This document shows, piece by piece, positions 24,445 to 34,622 of a stretch of DNA of 64,000 bases (positions within the stretch are counted from its first letter, which is position 1; each line of letters starts with the position of its first letter). Where the stretch lies: positions 496,001 through 560,000 of the forward strand of contig NZ_QJUV01000001.1 in assembly GCF_003397585.1 (NCBI RefSeq), in the 5' to 3' direction. Source of the stretch: Gardnerella piotii. Lineage in GTDB: Bacteria > Actinomycetota > Actinomycetes > Actinomycetales > Bifidobacteriaceae. The position numbers and the translations under genes are program-made. The notes beneath the pieces were generated by a model, which was not told the DNA's origin, ran no database searches, and was given only the letters and a program-made list of their open reading frames with translations.

Positions 24445-24948
24445 TCAAAGCATAACAGCGATGATTGCAGATGCAGCTAATACGGGTACGAACGGGATTT
24501 TATTTTGTTCATTTTGCACAAGATGCTCACGGAAAAATCGCCAGCAGACTTTAGAGCAGATTTTCCACACTAAAATCCAAATTAATCCAAATATTCCAAC
24601 TAATGCAAACCAGTAGATTATGCAGCCGAATCCAAATAGCGCCAAAGCTTGAGCAATCATAGAAGCGCACGTAACGTCGCCAAATCCGAGTGCTCCGCGC
24701 ACGCAAAGTTTTTGCACCAAAACGTAGAATGCAAAAACTGTTACTGCGCAAAGCCAGCCGCGCAAAAGAAAATTAACATTGTGCAAAGTAATCAGCGAAA
24801 AAATAAGGTTCGCTGCAGATTGCGCAAAAGCAGCTAGCGCAACCCAAAGTCTAGGCACAATGCGGCTTGTTAAATCCGTTACGCACACTGCAATCGTGCA
24901 TACAAGAGTTGGCGTTGCAAATAAACACGCCATAATAAACTTACTCAT
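24445..24948 (-). CDS. A24-family prepilin peptidase, short form
   Basis: A 167-residue polytopic membrane protein of the type IV prepilin peptidase family. The two catalytic aspartates are visible in VTDLTSRIVP and ALGFGDVTCA, between about five hydrophobic segments. The N-terminal methyltransferase domain of full PilD is absent, as in many actinobacteria. It would mature pilin-like proteins of a DNA-uptake or Tad/Com pilus; no pilin gene lies nearby. In relatives the equivalent gene sits between aroE and aroC on the same strand as both; here it is reversed and bracketed by 38-bp inverted repeats. No Shine-Dalgarno is present, and the promoter at 24949-25011 predicts a leaderless mRNA. Confidence 0.88.
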   Translation of the reverse strand: MSKFIMACLFATPTLVCTIAVCVTDLTSRIVPRLWVALAAFAQSAANLIFSLITLHNVNFLLRGWLCAVTVFAFYVLVQKLCVRGALGFGDVTCASMIAQALALFGFGCIIYWFALVGIFGLIWILVWKICSKVCWRFFREHLVQNEQNKIPFVPVLAASAIIAVML

Positions 24949-25011
24949 TCGATTATGCTAAATAAGCGAAAATTGCATTGCAACAAATTTTGCTCAATGT
25001 GGTTAAAGGCT
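24949..25011 (-). promoter_or_regulatory. Competence-type promoter of the prepilin peptidase gene
   Basis: Read on the minus strand: AGCCTTTAACCACATT (25011-24996), 12 nt, TTGCAAT (24983-24977), 28 nt, ATG (24948). A TAGCAT -10 candidate lies 12 nt before the ATG, so transcription would start at about the A of ATG. Confidence 0.75.
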
Positions 25012-25157
25012 TGTGTGATAGATTGCGTGGATTGTGAGCAATACTTAGTGGTTAGTAGAATACAGATTTAGAATCGAGTATTGATTTAAAATAAAGAACA
25101 GTATTAAGTGCAAGAAGTATAACAATAAATATAACGCACAACGCGATTGGAGAAGGC

Positions 25158-26345
25158 ATGCTTAGATGGCAAACGGCAGGGGAGTCGCATGGTGAAGCGC
25201 TGGTGGCAATGATTGAAGGCATGCCAGCAGGAGTTAAGATTACTAGCGCAGACATTGTTTCTGCTCTTGCGCGTAGACGACTTGGATATGGTCGCGGAGC
25301 GCGAATGAAGTTTGAGCAAGACAAAGTGCGTTTGCTTACAGGCGTTCGCCACGGTGTTACTCTTGGGTCTCCAATTGCAATCGAAATCGCAAATAGCGAG
25401 TGGCCAAAGTGGGTTGAAGTGATGAGTGCAGATCCGCTAGACCATGATTTGCCAAAAGAAGGCCGTAACGCGCCTCTTTCTAGGCCGCGCCCTGGGCATG
25501 CGGATTTAACAGGCATGCGTAAATACGGTTTTAGTGACGCGCGCGAGGTTTTGGAGCGTTCGAGTGCCAGGGAAACGGCTTCTCGCGTGGCTTTAGGCGC
25601 TGTAGCTGATGCGTTTTTGCACCAAGCGTTGGGTGTGCGCACAGTTGCGCACGTTGTTGGGATCGGCGGCGAATATGTAAGCAAAAGTTTAGCCCTGCCA
25701 ACACCAGATGATATTGAGGCGTTGGATGCTTCGCCTGTTCGTACTCTAGATAAAGATGCCGAAGCGCGCATGATGGCTCGCATTGATGAAGCAAAGGCCA
25801 ATGCAGATACGCTTGGCGGTGTTGTAGAGGTTTTGGTATACGGCATGCCTGCTGGAGTTGGAACGTATGTTGAGTCGGATCGCCGATTAGATGCGGCGTT
25901 GGCGGCGGCGCTTATGGGAATCCAGGCCATTAAAGGCGTGGAAATTGGAGACGGTTTTGAAGAAGCAAATCGCCCTGGTTCGGCTGCTCACGACGAAATC
26001 GTAACAGGCGAAGATGGCAACATTACGCGCCTTAGCAATCGTTCTGGAGGAATTGAAGGCGGAATGTCAAATGGAGAGACAATTCGCGTGCGCGCTGCAA
26101 TGAAGCCTATTCCGTCCATTCCGCGTGCTTTGCGAACGGTAGATGTGCTTACTGGCCAGCCAGCGCAGGCAATTAATCAGCGCTCCGATTTTACGGCAGT
26201 TCCAGCTGCTTCTGTAGTTGCAGAGGCAATGGTTCGGTTAACGCTTGCAAAGTATGCGCTAGAAAAGTTTGGTGGAGATTCGCTAGAAGAAACTGCTAGG
26301 AATGCTAAGAATTACGTTCAATCTTGGAAAGAGCATATGAGATGA
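25158..26345 (+). CDS. aroC: Chorismate synthase
   Basis: Last step of the shikimate pathway, converting EPSP to chorismate with reduced FMN. The 395-residue protein has [14 protein letters not shown] at its start, [23 protein letters not shown] and [13 protein letters not shown] in the usual positions. GGAGAAG precedes the ATG. It overlaps the next gene by 4 bp (ATGA), so aroC and aroKB are translated as one unit. Confidence 0.97.
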   Translation: MLRWQTAGESHGEALVAMIEGMPAGVKITSADIVSALARRRLGYGRGARMKFEQDKVRLLTGVRHGVTLGSPIAIEIANSEWPKWVEVMSADPLDHDLPKEGRNAPLSRPRPGHADLTGMRKYGFSDAREVLERSSARETASRVALGAVADAFLHQALGVRTVAHVVGIGGEYVSKSLALPTPDDIEALDASPVRTLDKDAEARMMARIDEAKANADTLGGVVEVLVYGMPAGVGTYVESDRRLDAALAAALMGIQAIKGVEIGDGFEEANRPGSAAHDEIVTGEDGNITRLSNRSGGIEGGMSNGETIRVRAAMKPIPSIPRALRTVDVLTGQPAQAINQRSDFTAVPAASVVAEAMVRLTLAKYALEKFGGDSLEETARNAKNYVQSWKEHMR

Positions 26346-28045
26346 GCGAAGAATCTTTGCAAAGCGCTGCTCAAGGTGTGCCTAAATACAAAATGCCGTT
26401 AGCTGTTATAATCGGCATGCCTGCAGCTGGAAAAACGCGTGTTGGCAAGGAATTAGCGCATATTTTGAATGTTCCTTTTATAGATACAGACGATTTAATT
26501 GAGCAAAAAATCAATATGCCGATTGCTCAATATTTTAAGGATTTTGGCGAAGAGTCTTTTAGAGATATTGAAGCTCAAATTGTTAAAGATGCTATTTTTG
26601 CAGATTCTGAGCAATCCTCCCCAATAATCGCCCTCGGCGGCGGCTCCCCAATGCGCCCACAAACGCAAGAAGTCTTAAAAAAATATACAAAACTCGGTGG
26701 CCGCGTTGTTTACTTGCAAGTGGATCCAAACGATGCAATTGAGCGCGTAAGCTGGAATTCAAATCGCCCTATGCTAAGCGGCAAAGACGGAGCAAAACGG
26801 TGGTTGGATTTGTTTGCTAAAAGAGACCCCGTGTTTTGTAAAGTAGCGAATTTGCACGCTCGCGTTTACGGATTAACGCCAAAACCTGCCGCAAGAAAGC
26901 TGAAAGATATGATTATGCAACGAATTGTGCATGTAAGTGGCAAGGATATTGAAGACTATAATGTTCATATTGGCGCTGGTGCTATGAGTCTTTTGCCACA
27001 AATGCTTGGAAAAGAGCCTGTTCGAGTAGCTTTGATTCACACTCAGCCTGTTCAAAGGCATAGCGATAAAGCAAGAACTATTTTGCGCGCTGCTGGCTAC
27101 GATGTTTTCGACATTCTTATTCCAGACGCAGAGGCTGGCAAAACCGTTAAGGTTGCGGATTTTGTATGGTCGCATCTTGCAAATGCTGGTTTTACGCGTT
27201 CAGATGCGATTGTTGGCTTGGGCGGTGGAGCAGCCACAGATTTGGCTGGATTCGTTGCATCTACTTGGATGCGCGGAATCCGCTACGTAAATTGCCCAAC
27301 TTCGCTTCTTGCTATGGTAGATGCTTCGACTGGCGGAAAAACTGGCGTAAATACTGCGTTTGGCAAGAATTTGGTTGGTAGTTTTTACACGCCTGCAGGT
27401 GTTTTGGCAGATACTTGCGCGTTTTATACGCTTCGTAACGATATTTTTGTTGAAGGCTTAGGAGAGGTTGCAAAATCAGGGTTTATTGGCGATACGAGCA
27501 TCCTAAAAATTCTGGAAAATCCGCAAAATGCTAGCAAATTATGCACTCTCGATGGCTCTTCTGTTTTAAGCGATTCACACTTGAACAATATGGTTTGCGA
27601 TTTAATAGAAAAAAGCGTGCGCGTTAAGGCGTACCACGTTTCTAACGACTTAAAAGAGCAAGGTTTGCGCGAGTTTTTGAACTACGGCCATACTCTTGGT
27701 CATGCAATTGAGCAAATAGAGCATTTTTCTTGGCGTCACGGAAACGCAGTTGCTGTTGGAATGGTTTTTGCGGCGGAGCTTGCGAAAATTTTGGGCTATT
27801 TAAGTCCAGAAGACGTTGAGTATCATCGTTCACTTTTAAAGTCACTTGGATTGCCAATATCTTGGAATGGCGGCGGCAGTAGTGACGATGCTTTTGCCAA
27901 GGTTCTTGACTTAATGCATAAAGATAAAAAAGCTAGAGGCAACACTTTGCGATTTGTTGTTTTAGACGGGATTGGAAACCCGATTCACTTAGATAATCCG
28001 CCGCTGGAGGCGATTCGCGAATCATTTAATAAGATTAGAGGTTAG
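26342..28045 (+). CDS. aroKB: Shikimate kinase / 3-dehydroquinate synthase fusion
   Basis: A 567-residue two-domain enzyme for two shikimate pathway steps. The N-terminal kinase domain (about residues 14-190) has Walker [19 protein letters not shown] and GGGSPMR. The C-terminal dehydroquinate synthase domain (about 200-565) has [29 protein letters not shown], the metal-binding Glu in [11 protein letters not shown] and His residues in [11 protein letters not shown]. The fusion is usual in bifidobacteria. ATG 26342 overlaps the aroC stop; an in-frame TTG upstream (26324) is less likely. Confidence 0.95.
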   Translation: MSEESLQSAAQGVPKYKMPLAVIIGMPAAGKTRVGKELAHILNVPFIDTDDLIEQKINMPIAQYFKDFGEESFRDIEAQIVKDAIFADSEQSSPIIALGGGSPMRPQTQEVLKKYTKLGGRVVYLQVDPNDAIERVSWNSNRPMLSGKDGAKRWLDLFAKRDPVFCKVANLHARVYGLTPKPAARKLKDMIMQRIVHVSGKDIEDYNVHIGAGAMSLLPQMLGKEPVRVALIHTQPVQRHSDKARTILRAAGYDVFDILIPDAEAGKTVKVADFVWSHLANAGFTRSDAIVGLGGGAATDLAGFVASTWMRGIRYVNCPTSLLAMVDASTGGKTGVNTAFGKNLVGSFYTPAGVLADTCAFYTLRNDIFVEGLGEVAKSGFIGDTSILKILENPQNASKLCTLDGSSVLSDSHLNNMVCDLIEKSVRVKAYHVSNDLKEQGLREFLNYGHTLGHAIEQIEHFSWRHGNAVAVGMVFAAELAKILGYLSPEDVEYHRSLLKSLGLPISWNGGGSSDDAFAKVLDLMHKDKKARGNTLRFVVLDGIGNPIHLDNPPLEAIRESFNKIRG

Positions 28046-28048
28046 AAA

Positions 28049-28585
28049 ATGGTAGATGCAGAAAACGCGCAAAATTCAGAAAATTCAAAAAACGCTATAA
28101 ATATGCGCAAAGTTTTGGTAGTAAACGGCCCAAATTTGGGGCGATTAGGCGTTCGCCAGCCAGACGTTTATGGCAGTCAAGATTTTGAAGCACTGTGCTT
28201 GCTTTGCAAAAAGTGGGCGCAAAAGCTTAACTTGCAAGTAGAAGTACGCCAAAGCGACGACGAAGCACAAATGGTGCACTGGATGCACGAAGCAGCTGAT
28301 ACGCATACTCCTGTTGTTATGAATCCTGCTGCTTTTACGCACTACAGTTATGCGCTCGCGGATGCTGCTCACATGGTTTTGGATGCTGGAGTGCCACTAG
28401 TGGAAGTGCATATTTCTAATCCTTCTGCGCGCGATGCTTTTCGTAAAATTAGCGTTATTAGCGCTGTTGCAACTGGCACTATTACAGGCATGGGTCTGTA
28501 TGGATACAAGCTTGCACTAGAAGCTGTTGCTCATTGTGTAACACCCGAGTCGAGGCTCGAAGATACTATGGAGTTCCATGGTTAG
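28049..28585 (+). CDS. aroQ: 3-dehydroquinate dehydratase, type II
   Basis: Dehydrates 3-dehydroquinate to 3-dehydroshikimate. The 178-residue protein carries [39 protein letters not shown] and a C-terminal [11 protein letters not shown], all typical of AroQ. About 18 hydrophilic residues precede the conserved start; an internal ATG (at [10 protein letters not shown]) is an alternative start. It begins 3 bp after aroKB and overlaps pyrG by 8 bp. Confidence 0.95.
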   Translation: MVDAENAQNSENSKNAINMRKVLVVNGPNLGRLGVRQPDVYGSQDFEALCLLCKKWAQKLNLQVEVRQSDDEAQMVHWMHEAADTHTPVVMNPAAFTHYSYALADAAHMVLDAGVPLVEVHISNPSARDAFRKISVISAVATGTITGMGLYGYKLALEAVAHCVTPESRLEDTMEFHG

Positions 28586-30245
28586 AAGAAAACATGGTAA
28601 CTCTCAGGAGCATATTACAAAGCATATTTTTGTTACTGGTGGCGTTGTTTCGTCCCTCGGAAAAGGTCTTACTGCATCGTCTTTAGGTAGGCTTTTGCGC
28701 AGCCGCGGTCTTCACGTTTTGCAACAAAAACTTGATCCTTACATCAATGTTGACCCAGGTACAATGAACCCATTCCAACATGGTGAGGTTTACGTTACAG
28801 AAGATGGCGCAGAAACAGATCTTGATATTGGTCACTACGAGAGATTCCTCGATGTTTTTCTTAGCCAAAAAGCTAATGTTACAACTGGCCAGATTTATCA
28901 ATCCGTGCTTAGAAAAGAGCGCGCTGGCGAGTATTTGGGTCAGTGCGTGCAAGTTATTCCACACATTACTGGCGAAATTAAGTCGCGTATGCGTGCGCAA
29001 GCTAGCGACGATGTAGACGTTATTATTACGGAAATCGGCGGTACTGTTGGAGATATTGAGTCGCAGCCATTCTTGGAGGCTGCTCGCGAAGTTCGCCGCG
29101 ATTTGGGCCCAGAAAATTGCATGTTTGTGCACGTTTCTTTGGTGCCTTATATTGCTGCAGCTCATGAGTTGAAGACTAAGCCAACTCAACATTCCGTAAT
29201 GATGCTTCGCTCTCTTGGTATTTCTCCAGACGCGCTTGTTTTGCGTTCGGATCGCCCTCTTAATCAAGGCATTAAAGACAAGATTTCGCTTATGTGCGAT
29301 GTTGATGCAGAAGGCGTTGTGAATTGCGTGGATGCTCCAAGCATTTACGATGTTCCAAAGATTTTGTTCAACGAGGGCTTGGATGCTTACGTTGTGCGCG
29401 AGCTTGAGCTTCCATTCCACGATGTTGATTGGAACGAGTGGGAAGATTTGCTTGAACGCGTTCATCATCCAAAGCATGAGCTAAACATTGCAATTGTTGG
29501 AAAGTACATTGATTTACCAGATGCGTATCTTTCCGTTACGGAGGCCATTAAGGCTGGCGGTTTTGCAAACTGGGCTAAGGTAAACGTGCGATGGGTTGCT
29601 GCTGATAAGTGCGAAACTCAAGAAGGCGCTGCTGCAGCTCTCGACCAGATGGACGGCATGGTTATTCCAGGCGGATTTGGTATTCGCGGCATTGAAGGTA
29701 AGATTGGCGCGCTTCGTTACGCTCGCGAGCATGGCTTGCCAACGCTTGGTCTTTGCCTTGGCTTGCAATCTATGGTTATTGAATATGCTCGTCACGTGCT
29801 TGGGCTTGAAGATGCTAATTCCACAGAGTTCGAAAAGGATTGTGGAGATCCAGTAATCGCAACTATGGAAGAGCAAAAAGATATTGTTGCTGGCAAGGGA
29901 GATATGGGTCACACAATGCGACTCGGTTCTTATCCTGCAACTCTTGAAGAAGGCTCTATTGTTGCTGAGCTTTACGGCTCTACGCATGTTACCGAGCGTC
30001 ATCGTCACCGTTACGAAGTGAACGTGGCTTATAAGGATCGTTTGCGCGAAGCTGGCTTGCGTATTAGCGGCCAAAGCCCAGACGGTAATTTGACTGAGTT
30101 TGTGGAGCTTCCAAAGAGTGTTCACCCATTCTATGTTGCAACTCAAGCTCATCCAGAGTTTAAGTCTCGTCCAACTAAGCCTCATCCTTTGTTTGCTGGA
30201 TTAGTGGCGGCTGCTCTTGAGCATCAAACAAATAACGCTAAGTGA
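28578..30245 (+). CDS. pyrG: CTP synthase
   Basis: Makes CTP from UTP and glutamine. The 555-residue protein has the N-terminal synthetase domain ([28 protein letters not shown]) and a C-terminal class I glutamine amidotransferase domain with the nucleophilic Cys in LGLCLGLQ and the closing His/Glu in [10 protein letters not shown]. It overlaps aroQ, so it is co-translated with the aromatic genes. A perfect 13-bp hairpin begins within its stop codon. Confidence 0.98.
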   Translation: MVRRKHGNSQEHITKHIFVTGGVVSSLGKGLTASSLGRLLRSRGLHVLQQKLDPYINVDPGTMNPFQHGEVYVTEDGAETDLDIGHYERFLDVFLSQKANVTTGQIYQSVLRKERAGEYLGQCVQVIPHITGEIKSRMRAQASDDVDVIITEIGGTVGDIESQPFLEAAREVRRDLGPENCMFVHVSLVPYIAAAHELKTKPTQHSVMMLRSLGISPDALVLRSDRPLNQGIKDKISLMCDVDAEGVVNCVDAPSIYDVPKILFNEGLDAYVVRELELPFHDVDWNEWEDLLERVHHPKHELNIAIVGKYIDLPDAYLSVTEAIKAGGFANWAKVNVRWVAADKCETQEGAAAALDQMDGMVIPGGFGIRGIEGKIGALRYAREHGLPTLGLCLGLQSMVIEYARHVLGLEDANSTEFEKDCGDPVIATMEEQKDIVAGKGDMGHTMRLGSYPATLEEGSIVAELYGSTHVTERHRHRYEVNVAYKDRLREAGLRISGQSPDGNLTEFVELPKSVHPFYVATQAHPEFKSRPTKPHPLFAGLVAAALEHQTNNAK

Positions 30246-30274
30246 TTTAATCAAACTAGCTGTTTGATTAAATC
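30244..30274. other. Perfect 13-bp hairpin at the pyrG stop
   Basis: GATTTAATCAAAC (30244-30256) and GTTTGATTAAATC (30262-30274) with a 5-nt loop; the first arm starts inside the TGA stop. No U-run follows directly, so it may stabilise the 3' end rather than terminate. Confidence 0.7.
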
Positions 30275-30318
30275 GAACTAGTTGACTAGATTCGATTATC
30301 TACTTGACTTAAATTATT

Positions 30319-30370
30319 AAGTGGTGTAAACTCGTGACTTTGGGTGCGATTTTACACCACTTTTTATTTT
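30319..30370. terminator. Terminator after pyrG
   Basis: AAGTGGTGTAAA (30319-30330) pairs with TTTACACCACTT (30351-30362), followed by TTTTATTTT. The remaining sequence to 30660 is A+T-rich with no gene seen. Confidence 0.8.
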
Positions 30371-30661
30371 GATTAATACTTAATCATCTTGTTGCATATT
30401 TTGCATCGTTTAACATGATTGTTACATATTCCAGATGCAAATTTACATTTTTGTAATATCACTGCAGATGTAAAAGACTTGGCAAAATATCGCATAGAAT
30501 ACGATTTAATCTAATATTTTTCTATTACAATAGTTGTTTTTACTGTTTATAGACAAAATAACAGTAAATTTTACATTTAGACTTTGAGCTTGCGTTGTTT
30601 AATAAAATCCGTATGATTGAATTTTAATCAACGAAGAGGCCTCCTTATTGGCTTTGCAAAG

Positions 30662-30697
30662 AATCCATCTGGCAATAAATACTAGGTGGATTTTATT
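30662..30697 (+). promoter_or_regulatory. Terminator-like hairpin in the oppA leader
   Basis: AATCCATCT (30662-30670) pairs with AGGTGGATT (30684-30692) and is followed by TTATTT, about 110 nt before the oppA start. It resembles an attenuator. The nearby TTGGCTTTGCAAAG and AAGGCTTTGCAAAGC (30649, 30730) form a repeated motif. The trigger, if any, is unknown. Confidence 0.4.
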
Positions 30698-30806
30698 TAT
30701 TAAGCCTATAGAGCCTGTAAAGCGTAAAGGCTTTGCAAAGCTTGTAATGAGACTTTTTCGTGATAATTAATGGAATCCTGCCATACCCAACGTTAGGAGA
30801 AAACAT

Positions 30807-32438
30807 ATGAAGAATAAGGCATTACTTTTTGCCGCAGCTGCGTGCTCGGTTGCTATGCTGCTCGGTGGATGCGGTTCTTCTGCCTCGAAGACCGCTCAAA
30901 CAAATGGTGGCAAGGTTGTTATTACCGTAAACGACTCCGAGCCTCAGAACGAGCTTGTTCCAGGAAATATTAACGAGAATGCTGGTGCTCGTCCTGCTGT
31001 ATTGGTCAACTCCACGTTGGTCACTTTTGACGAAAAGGGCAACACTGTAAACGAAGATGCCGAGAGCGTAACTCCAAACGCCGATGCAACTCAATACACT
31101 GTTAAGCTTAAAAAAGATAAGAAGTTCAGCGATGGCACTCCAATCACCGCAGAAAGCTTTACTAAGGCTTGGAGCTTTGTAGCAAACGCTAAGAATGCTC
31201 AGAAGTGCTCTTCCTTCTTCCAGACCATTAAGGGCTACGAAGACTTGCAGAAGAATGACACTAAGGGCGACGAGCAGCTTTCTGGCTTAAAGGTTGTAGA
31301 TAAGTACACCTTTACTGTTGATTTGAACCAGCCAGATTCTGTGTTTGCTATTAAGGTTGGTTACCTTGCATTCGCTCCTCTTCCAGAATCCTTCTACAAG
31401 AATCCAAAGGCTTATGGCGAAAAGCCAGTTTCTTCTGGTCCATACCTCTTTAAGTCTTGGGATCACAACAAGCAGATTGAAGTTGTAAAGAACCCAGATT
31501 ACGATGGCCCACGTAAGGCTCAGAATGACGGCGTTACCTTTAAGATTTACACCGACGGCACCGCTGCTTACCGCGATGTTCAGTCTGGCAATCTTGATAT
31601 GACGGATAACATTCCAGATACCGAAACAAAGACTTTCCAAAAGGACACCACTGTTAAGGCATACAACCGTCCAGGTTCTGTAATCCAGCAGTTTGGTATT
31701 CCTGCATCCTTGCCACACTTCGATGTAACTACCGAAGAAGGCCGCTTGCGTCGTCAAGCTGTTTCTATGGCAATCGACCGCGAAACCATCATCAAGAAGG
31801 TTCTTAACAACACTGCATCTCCTGCAAACGAGTTCACTTCTCCTTTGACTCCAGGCTACAAGGCAGATCTTAAGGGACATGAAAACCTTAAGTTTAATGC
31901 CGCAAAGGCTAAGGAACTTTGGGCAAAGGCAGATAAGATCTCTAAGTATGATGGTCCTCTTACCTTTACTTACAACGCCGATGGCAACGCTAAGTCTGTG
32001 TTCGACGCAGTTGTAAACTCCATTAAGAATCATCTTGGAATCAATGCTGAAACAACTCCAGTTCCAACATTCCAAGAGTTCCGTAACGCATGCGAACAGC
32101 GTCAGGTTAAGGGTGCATGGCGTGCAGGCTGGATGCCAGATTACCCAAGCCCAGAAAATTACTTGACTCAGGAATTTGCTTCCGTTGCTGCGGATGGCAA
32201 TGGTTCCAACGAAGCTGATTACAAGAATCCTAAGTTCGATGCTTTGCTTAAGAAGGCTTCTTCTTCTCAGCCAGCTGAGGCAACTAAGCTTTATCAGCAG
32301 GCTAACGAGATTCTTCTTGAGGATCTTCCATACGTCCCACTGTTCTACTCGAACGCTAAGGCTGTTATGGTTCCAAGCTTGAAGGGCTTTGTAATGGATT
32401 GGCAGAATATGCCACTTTACTACAAGCTCCACAAGTAA
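30807..32438 (+). CDS. oppA: Oligopeptide ABC transporter substrate-binding lipoprotein
   Basis: A 543-residue family 5 extracellular solute-binding protein that delivers peptides to the following permeases. The lipoprotein signal is clear: KNKALLFAAAACSVAML followed by the lipobox LGGC. The SBP_bac_5 domain covers residues 60-480 (DAESVTPNADATQYTVKLKKDKKFSDGTPI, QAVSMAIDRE). TTAGGAGA precedes the ATG. Codon use is strongly biased to C-ending codons, suggesting high expression. A hairpin after the gene may let its mRNA accumulate above that of the permease genes. Symbol by analogy; substrate range is not known. Confidence 0.9.
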   Translation: MKNKALLFAAAACSVAMLLGGCGSSASKTAQTNGGKVVITVNDSEPQNELVPGNINENAGARPAVLVNSTLVTFDEKGNTVNEDAESVTPNADATQYTVKLKKDKKFSDGTPITAESFTKAWSFVANAKNAQKCSSFFQTIKGYEDLQKNDTKGDEQLSGLKVVDKYTFTVDLNQPDSVFAIKVGYLAFAPLPESFYKNPKAYGEKPVSSGPYLFKSWDHNKQIEVVKNPDYDGPRKAQNDGVTFKIYTDGTAAYRDVQSGNLDMTDNIPDTETKTFQKDTTVKAYNRPGSVIQQFGIPASLPHFDVTTEEGRLRRQAVSMAIDRETIIKKVLNNTASPANEFTSPLTPGYKADLKGHENLKFNAAKAKELWAKADKISKYDGPLTFTYNADGNAKSVFDAVVNSIKNHLGINAETTPVPTFQEFRNACEQRQVKGAWRAGWMPDYPSPENYLTQEFASVAADGNGSNEADYKNPKFDALLKKASSSQPAEATKLYQQANEILLEDLPYVPLFYSNAKAVMVPSLKGFVMDWQNMPLYYKLHK

Positions 32439-32512
32439 AGATCAAAATCAAGTAGCTATTAAAATCAAGTAGCTATTAAAAAATAAATCATAATTAAATA
32501 GCATGTAAAAAC

Positions 32513-32580
32513 GTGCTGCTGCCTTCGAATGGCGAATAAAATTACAAAATTCTATCCGCTGTTCGAGGCAGCACTTTGTG
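32513..32580 (+). terminator. Intercistronic hairpin between oppA and oppB
   Basis: GTGCTGCTGCCTTCGAA (from 32513) pairs with TTCGAGGCAGCAC (32562-32574) with one bulge and a long loop, followed by TTTGTGTTTTT. It probably causes partial termination or protects oppA mRNA. Before it, a 17-bp unit (AAAATCAAGTAGCTATT) is tandemly duplicated just after the oppA stop. Confidence 0.65.
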
Positions 32581-32670
32581 TTTTTACTTAGGTTGGGTTA
32601 AATCAATATGCAAGCCACAAGTTGGGTGTGTGCTATGCGAATTTTTAAGTAAATATATAAGGAGAAACCA

Positions 32671-33597
32671 ATGGGTAAATATGTTCTGCGCCGCGTTTTG
32701 CAGATGATTCCTGTGGTTCTCGGCACAACATTGTTGGTATACGCTTTGGTGTTTGCTTTGCCTGGAGATCCAGTAAAAGCAATGTTTGGCGATAAGCCAA
32801 TTAACCATGCTGTAGAAGCGCAAATTCGTGCCGAGTATAACTTGGATAAGCCATTTATTATTCAATATTTGTTGTTCTTAAAGAATGCGCTTACTCTTGA
32901 TTTTGGTCATACTTTTGCTGGCCAGCCAGTAATTGACGAGATTGGCCGCGCATTCCCTGTAACCATTAAGCTTGCGTTGATGGCGTTCGCTTTTGAAGCC
33001 TTGTTCGGCGTAGCTTTCGGTATAATCTCTGGCTTAAAGAAAGGAAAGTGGTACGACAGTGTAATCCTGGTTGTATCACTCCTTCTTATTTCTGTGCCAA
33101 CATTTGTTACTGGCTTTATTGGCCAATATTTGTTTGGTGTTAAGTGGCATATTATGCCTGTTACTGCAAGCAATGATCCTGGATTCTACGATCTTCTTCT
33201 TCCTGCAATAGTTCTTGGATCTGTTTCAATGGCATATATTATTCGACTTACAAGGTCGGAAATTTCGTCAAACATATCGCTTGATTACGTGCGCACGGCT
33301 CGTGCAAAGGGCTTAAAAGAAGGCTCCGTTATTGTTCGACACATTTTGCGTAACTCGCTTATTCCTGTTGTTACATTCTTAGGTCAAGATTTGGGCACTC
33401 TTATGAGCGGCGCAATGATTTCGGAAACAATCTTCAACATTCATGGCGTTGGATTCCTTACATATCAGGGAATTCTAAAGGGAGAAGGAAACCTTGTTGT
33501 TTCTATAGTTACGCTTCTTATGTTGATATTTGTAGTCAGCAATCTTCTTGTTGACATGTTGTACGCGGCTCTAGATCCGCGCATTCGTTACGCGTAA
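32671..33597 (+). CDS. oppB: Oligopeptide ABC transporter permease (OppB/DppB type)
   Basis: A 308-residue inner-membrane permease with the N-terminal MGKYVLRRVLQMIPVVLG signature of the OppB/DppB family, six membrane helices, and the BPD_transp_1 EAA loop near YVRTARAKGLKEGSVIVRH, where the ATPase docks. AAGGAG lies eight bases before the ATG. It forms the transporter channel with the next gene product. Confidence 0.92.
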   Translation: MGKYVLRRVLQMIPVVLGTTLLVYALVFALPGDPVKAMFGDKPINHAVEAQIRAEYNLDKPFIIQYLLFLKNALTLDFGHTFAGQPVIDEIGRAFPVTIKLALMAFAFEALFGVAFGIISGLKKGKWYDSVILVVSLLLISVPTFVTGFIGQYLFGVKWHIMPVTASNDPGFYDLLLPAIVLGSVSMAYIIRLTRSEISSNISLDYVRTARAKGLKEGSVIVRHILRNSLIPVVTFLGQDLGTLMSGAMISETIFNIHGVGFLTYQGILKGEGNLVVSIVTLLMLIFVVSNLLVDMLYAALDPRIRYA

Positions 33598-33609
33598 GGA
33601 GAGCACATT

Positions 33610-34599
33610 ATGGAAGATAATTTGATGGAAGATAATTTGATTAAAAATAATGCAAATTACAATACATTGCCAGGTCAGGAACGCTATGTTGCTCCTCTTG
33701 ACGATACGCCTCTTCAAGAAGTTGATTCTGTAGACGAATCCGCTCCAGCTACAAGCATGTGGGCTGATGCTTGGCGATCTTTGCGCAGAAATCCATTGTT
33801 TATTGTTTCTGCAATTTTGATTATTGCGATTATTTTTGTTGCGCTCTTCCCAGGCGCTCTTACAAAGCACAATCCTAATTACTGTGTTTTGGAGCACTCG
33901 CTTGAGCCAGCTTCTGCTGCGCATCCGTTTGGATTCGACATGCAAGGATGCGATATTTATGCTCGAGTTGTGTACGGAACACGTACATCTTTAAGCGTTG
34001 GCTTGCTAGCAACGGCTTTAGTGGTGTTAGTTGGTTCGCTAATTGGAGCTTTGGCTGGATTCTTTGGAGGATGGATTGATGCGGTTCTTAGCCGAATCAC
34101 CGATATCTTCTTGGCTTTGCCAATGCTGCTAGGTGCAATCGTAGTTTTGCAAATGTTCCGCACATCTAAGTCCATTTGGAAAATCGTGTTTGTTATGGTT
34201 CTCTTTGGATGGGTAGGCGTTGCTCGAATCGCAAGAAGTGCTGTTATGGAATCCAAGAATCTTGAATTTAACACAGCATCTACCGCTTTAGGTTCTACTC
34301 CAATGCGAAACTTGTTCCAGCACATTATTCCAAACTCGCTGGCTCCAATCATTGTTGTAGGTACAACTTCTCTCGGCTCTTACATTGTTTTGGAAGCAAC
34401 ACTTAGCTTCTTGGGTATTGGTTTGCCAACAACAACAGTTAGCTGGGGTGTAGATATTTCTACCGCTAGAAATGTTCTTACTACAAATCCAGAAGTCTTG
34501 TTCTATCCATCCATTGCGCTCGCCATTACCGTGCTCGCCTTTATTATGATGGGCGACGCCGTAAAAGATGCGTTGGATCCAAAGAGCCGTAAGGCGTAA
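33610..34599 (+). CDS. oppC: Oligopeptide ABC transporter permease (OppC/DppC type)
   Basis: A 329-residue partner permease. After a hydrophilic N-terminus come the OppC-type helix (SLRRNPLFIVSAILII), the periplasmic loop with HPFGFDMQGCDIYARVVYG, and the EAA loop around ASTALGSTPMRNLFQHIIPNS. AAGGAG precedes the ATG. The start is itself duplicated: the 15-bp unit ATGGAAGATAATTTG occurs twice, giving MEDNLMEDNL and two in-frame start codons. Confidence 0.92.
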   Translation: MEDNLMEDNLIKNNANYNTLPGQERYVAPLDDTPLQEVDSVDESAPATSMWADAWRSLRRNPLFIVSAILIIAIIFVALFPGALTKHNPNYCVLEHSLEPASAAHPFGFDMQGCDIYARVVYGTRTSLSVGLLATALVVLVGSLIGALAGFFGGWIDAVLSRITDIFLALPMLLGAIVVLQMFRTSKSIWKIVFVMVLFGWVGVARIARSAVMESKNLEFNTASTALGSTPMRNLFQHIIPNSLAPIIVVGTTSLGSYIVLEATLSFLGIGLPTTTVSWGVDISTARNVLTTNPEVLFYPSIALAITVLAFIMMGDAVKDALDPKSRKA

Positions 34600-34622
34600 G
34601 TTAGCGTGGAGGAATAGTGATT

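Noticed and set aside
24047-25012. Invertible on/off promoter switch for the prepilin peptidase
   Set aside because: Because both inverted copies carry the box facing inward, inversion would leave the gene under the same promoter; an inversion is possible but would not switch expression in an obvious way.
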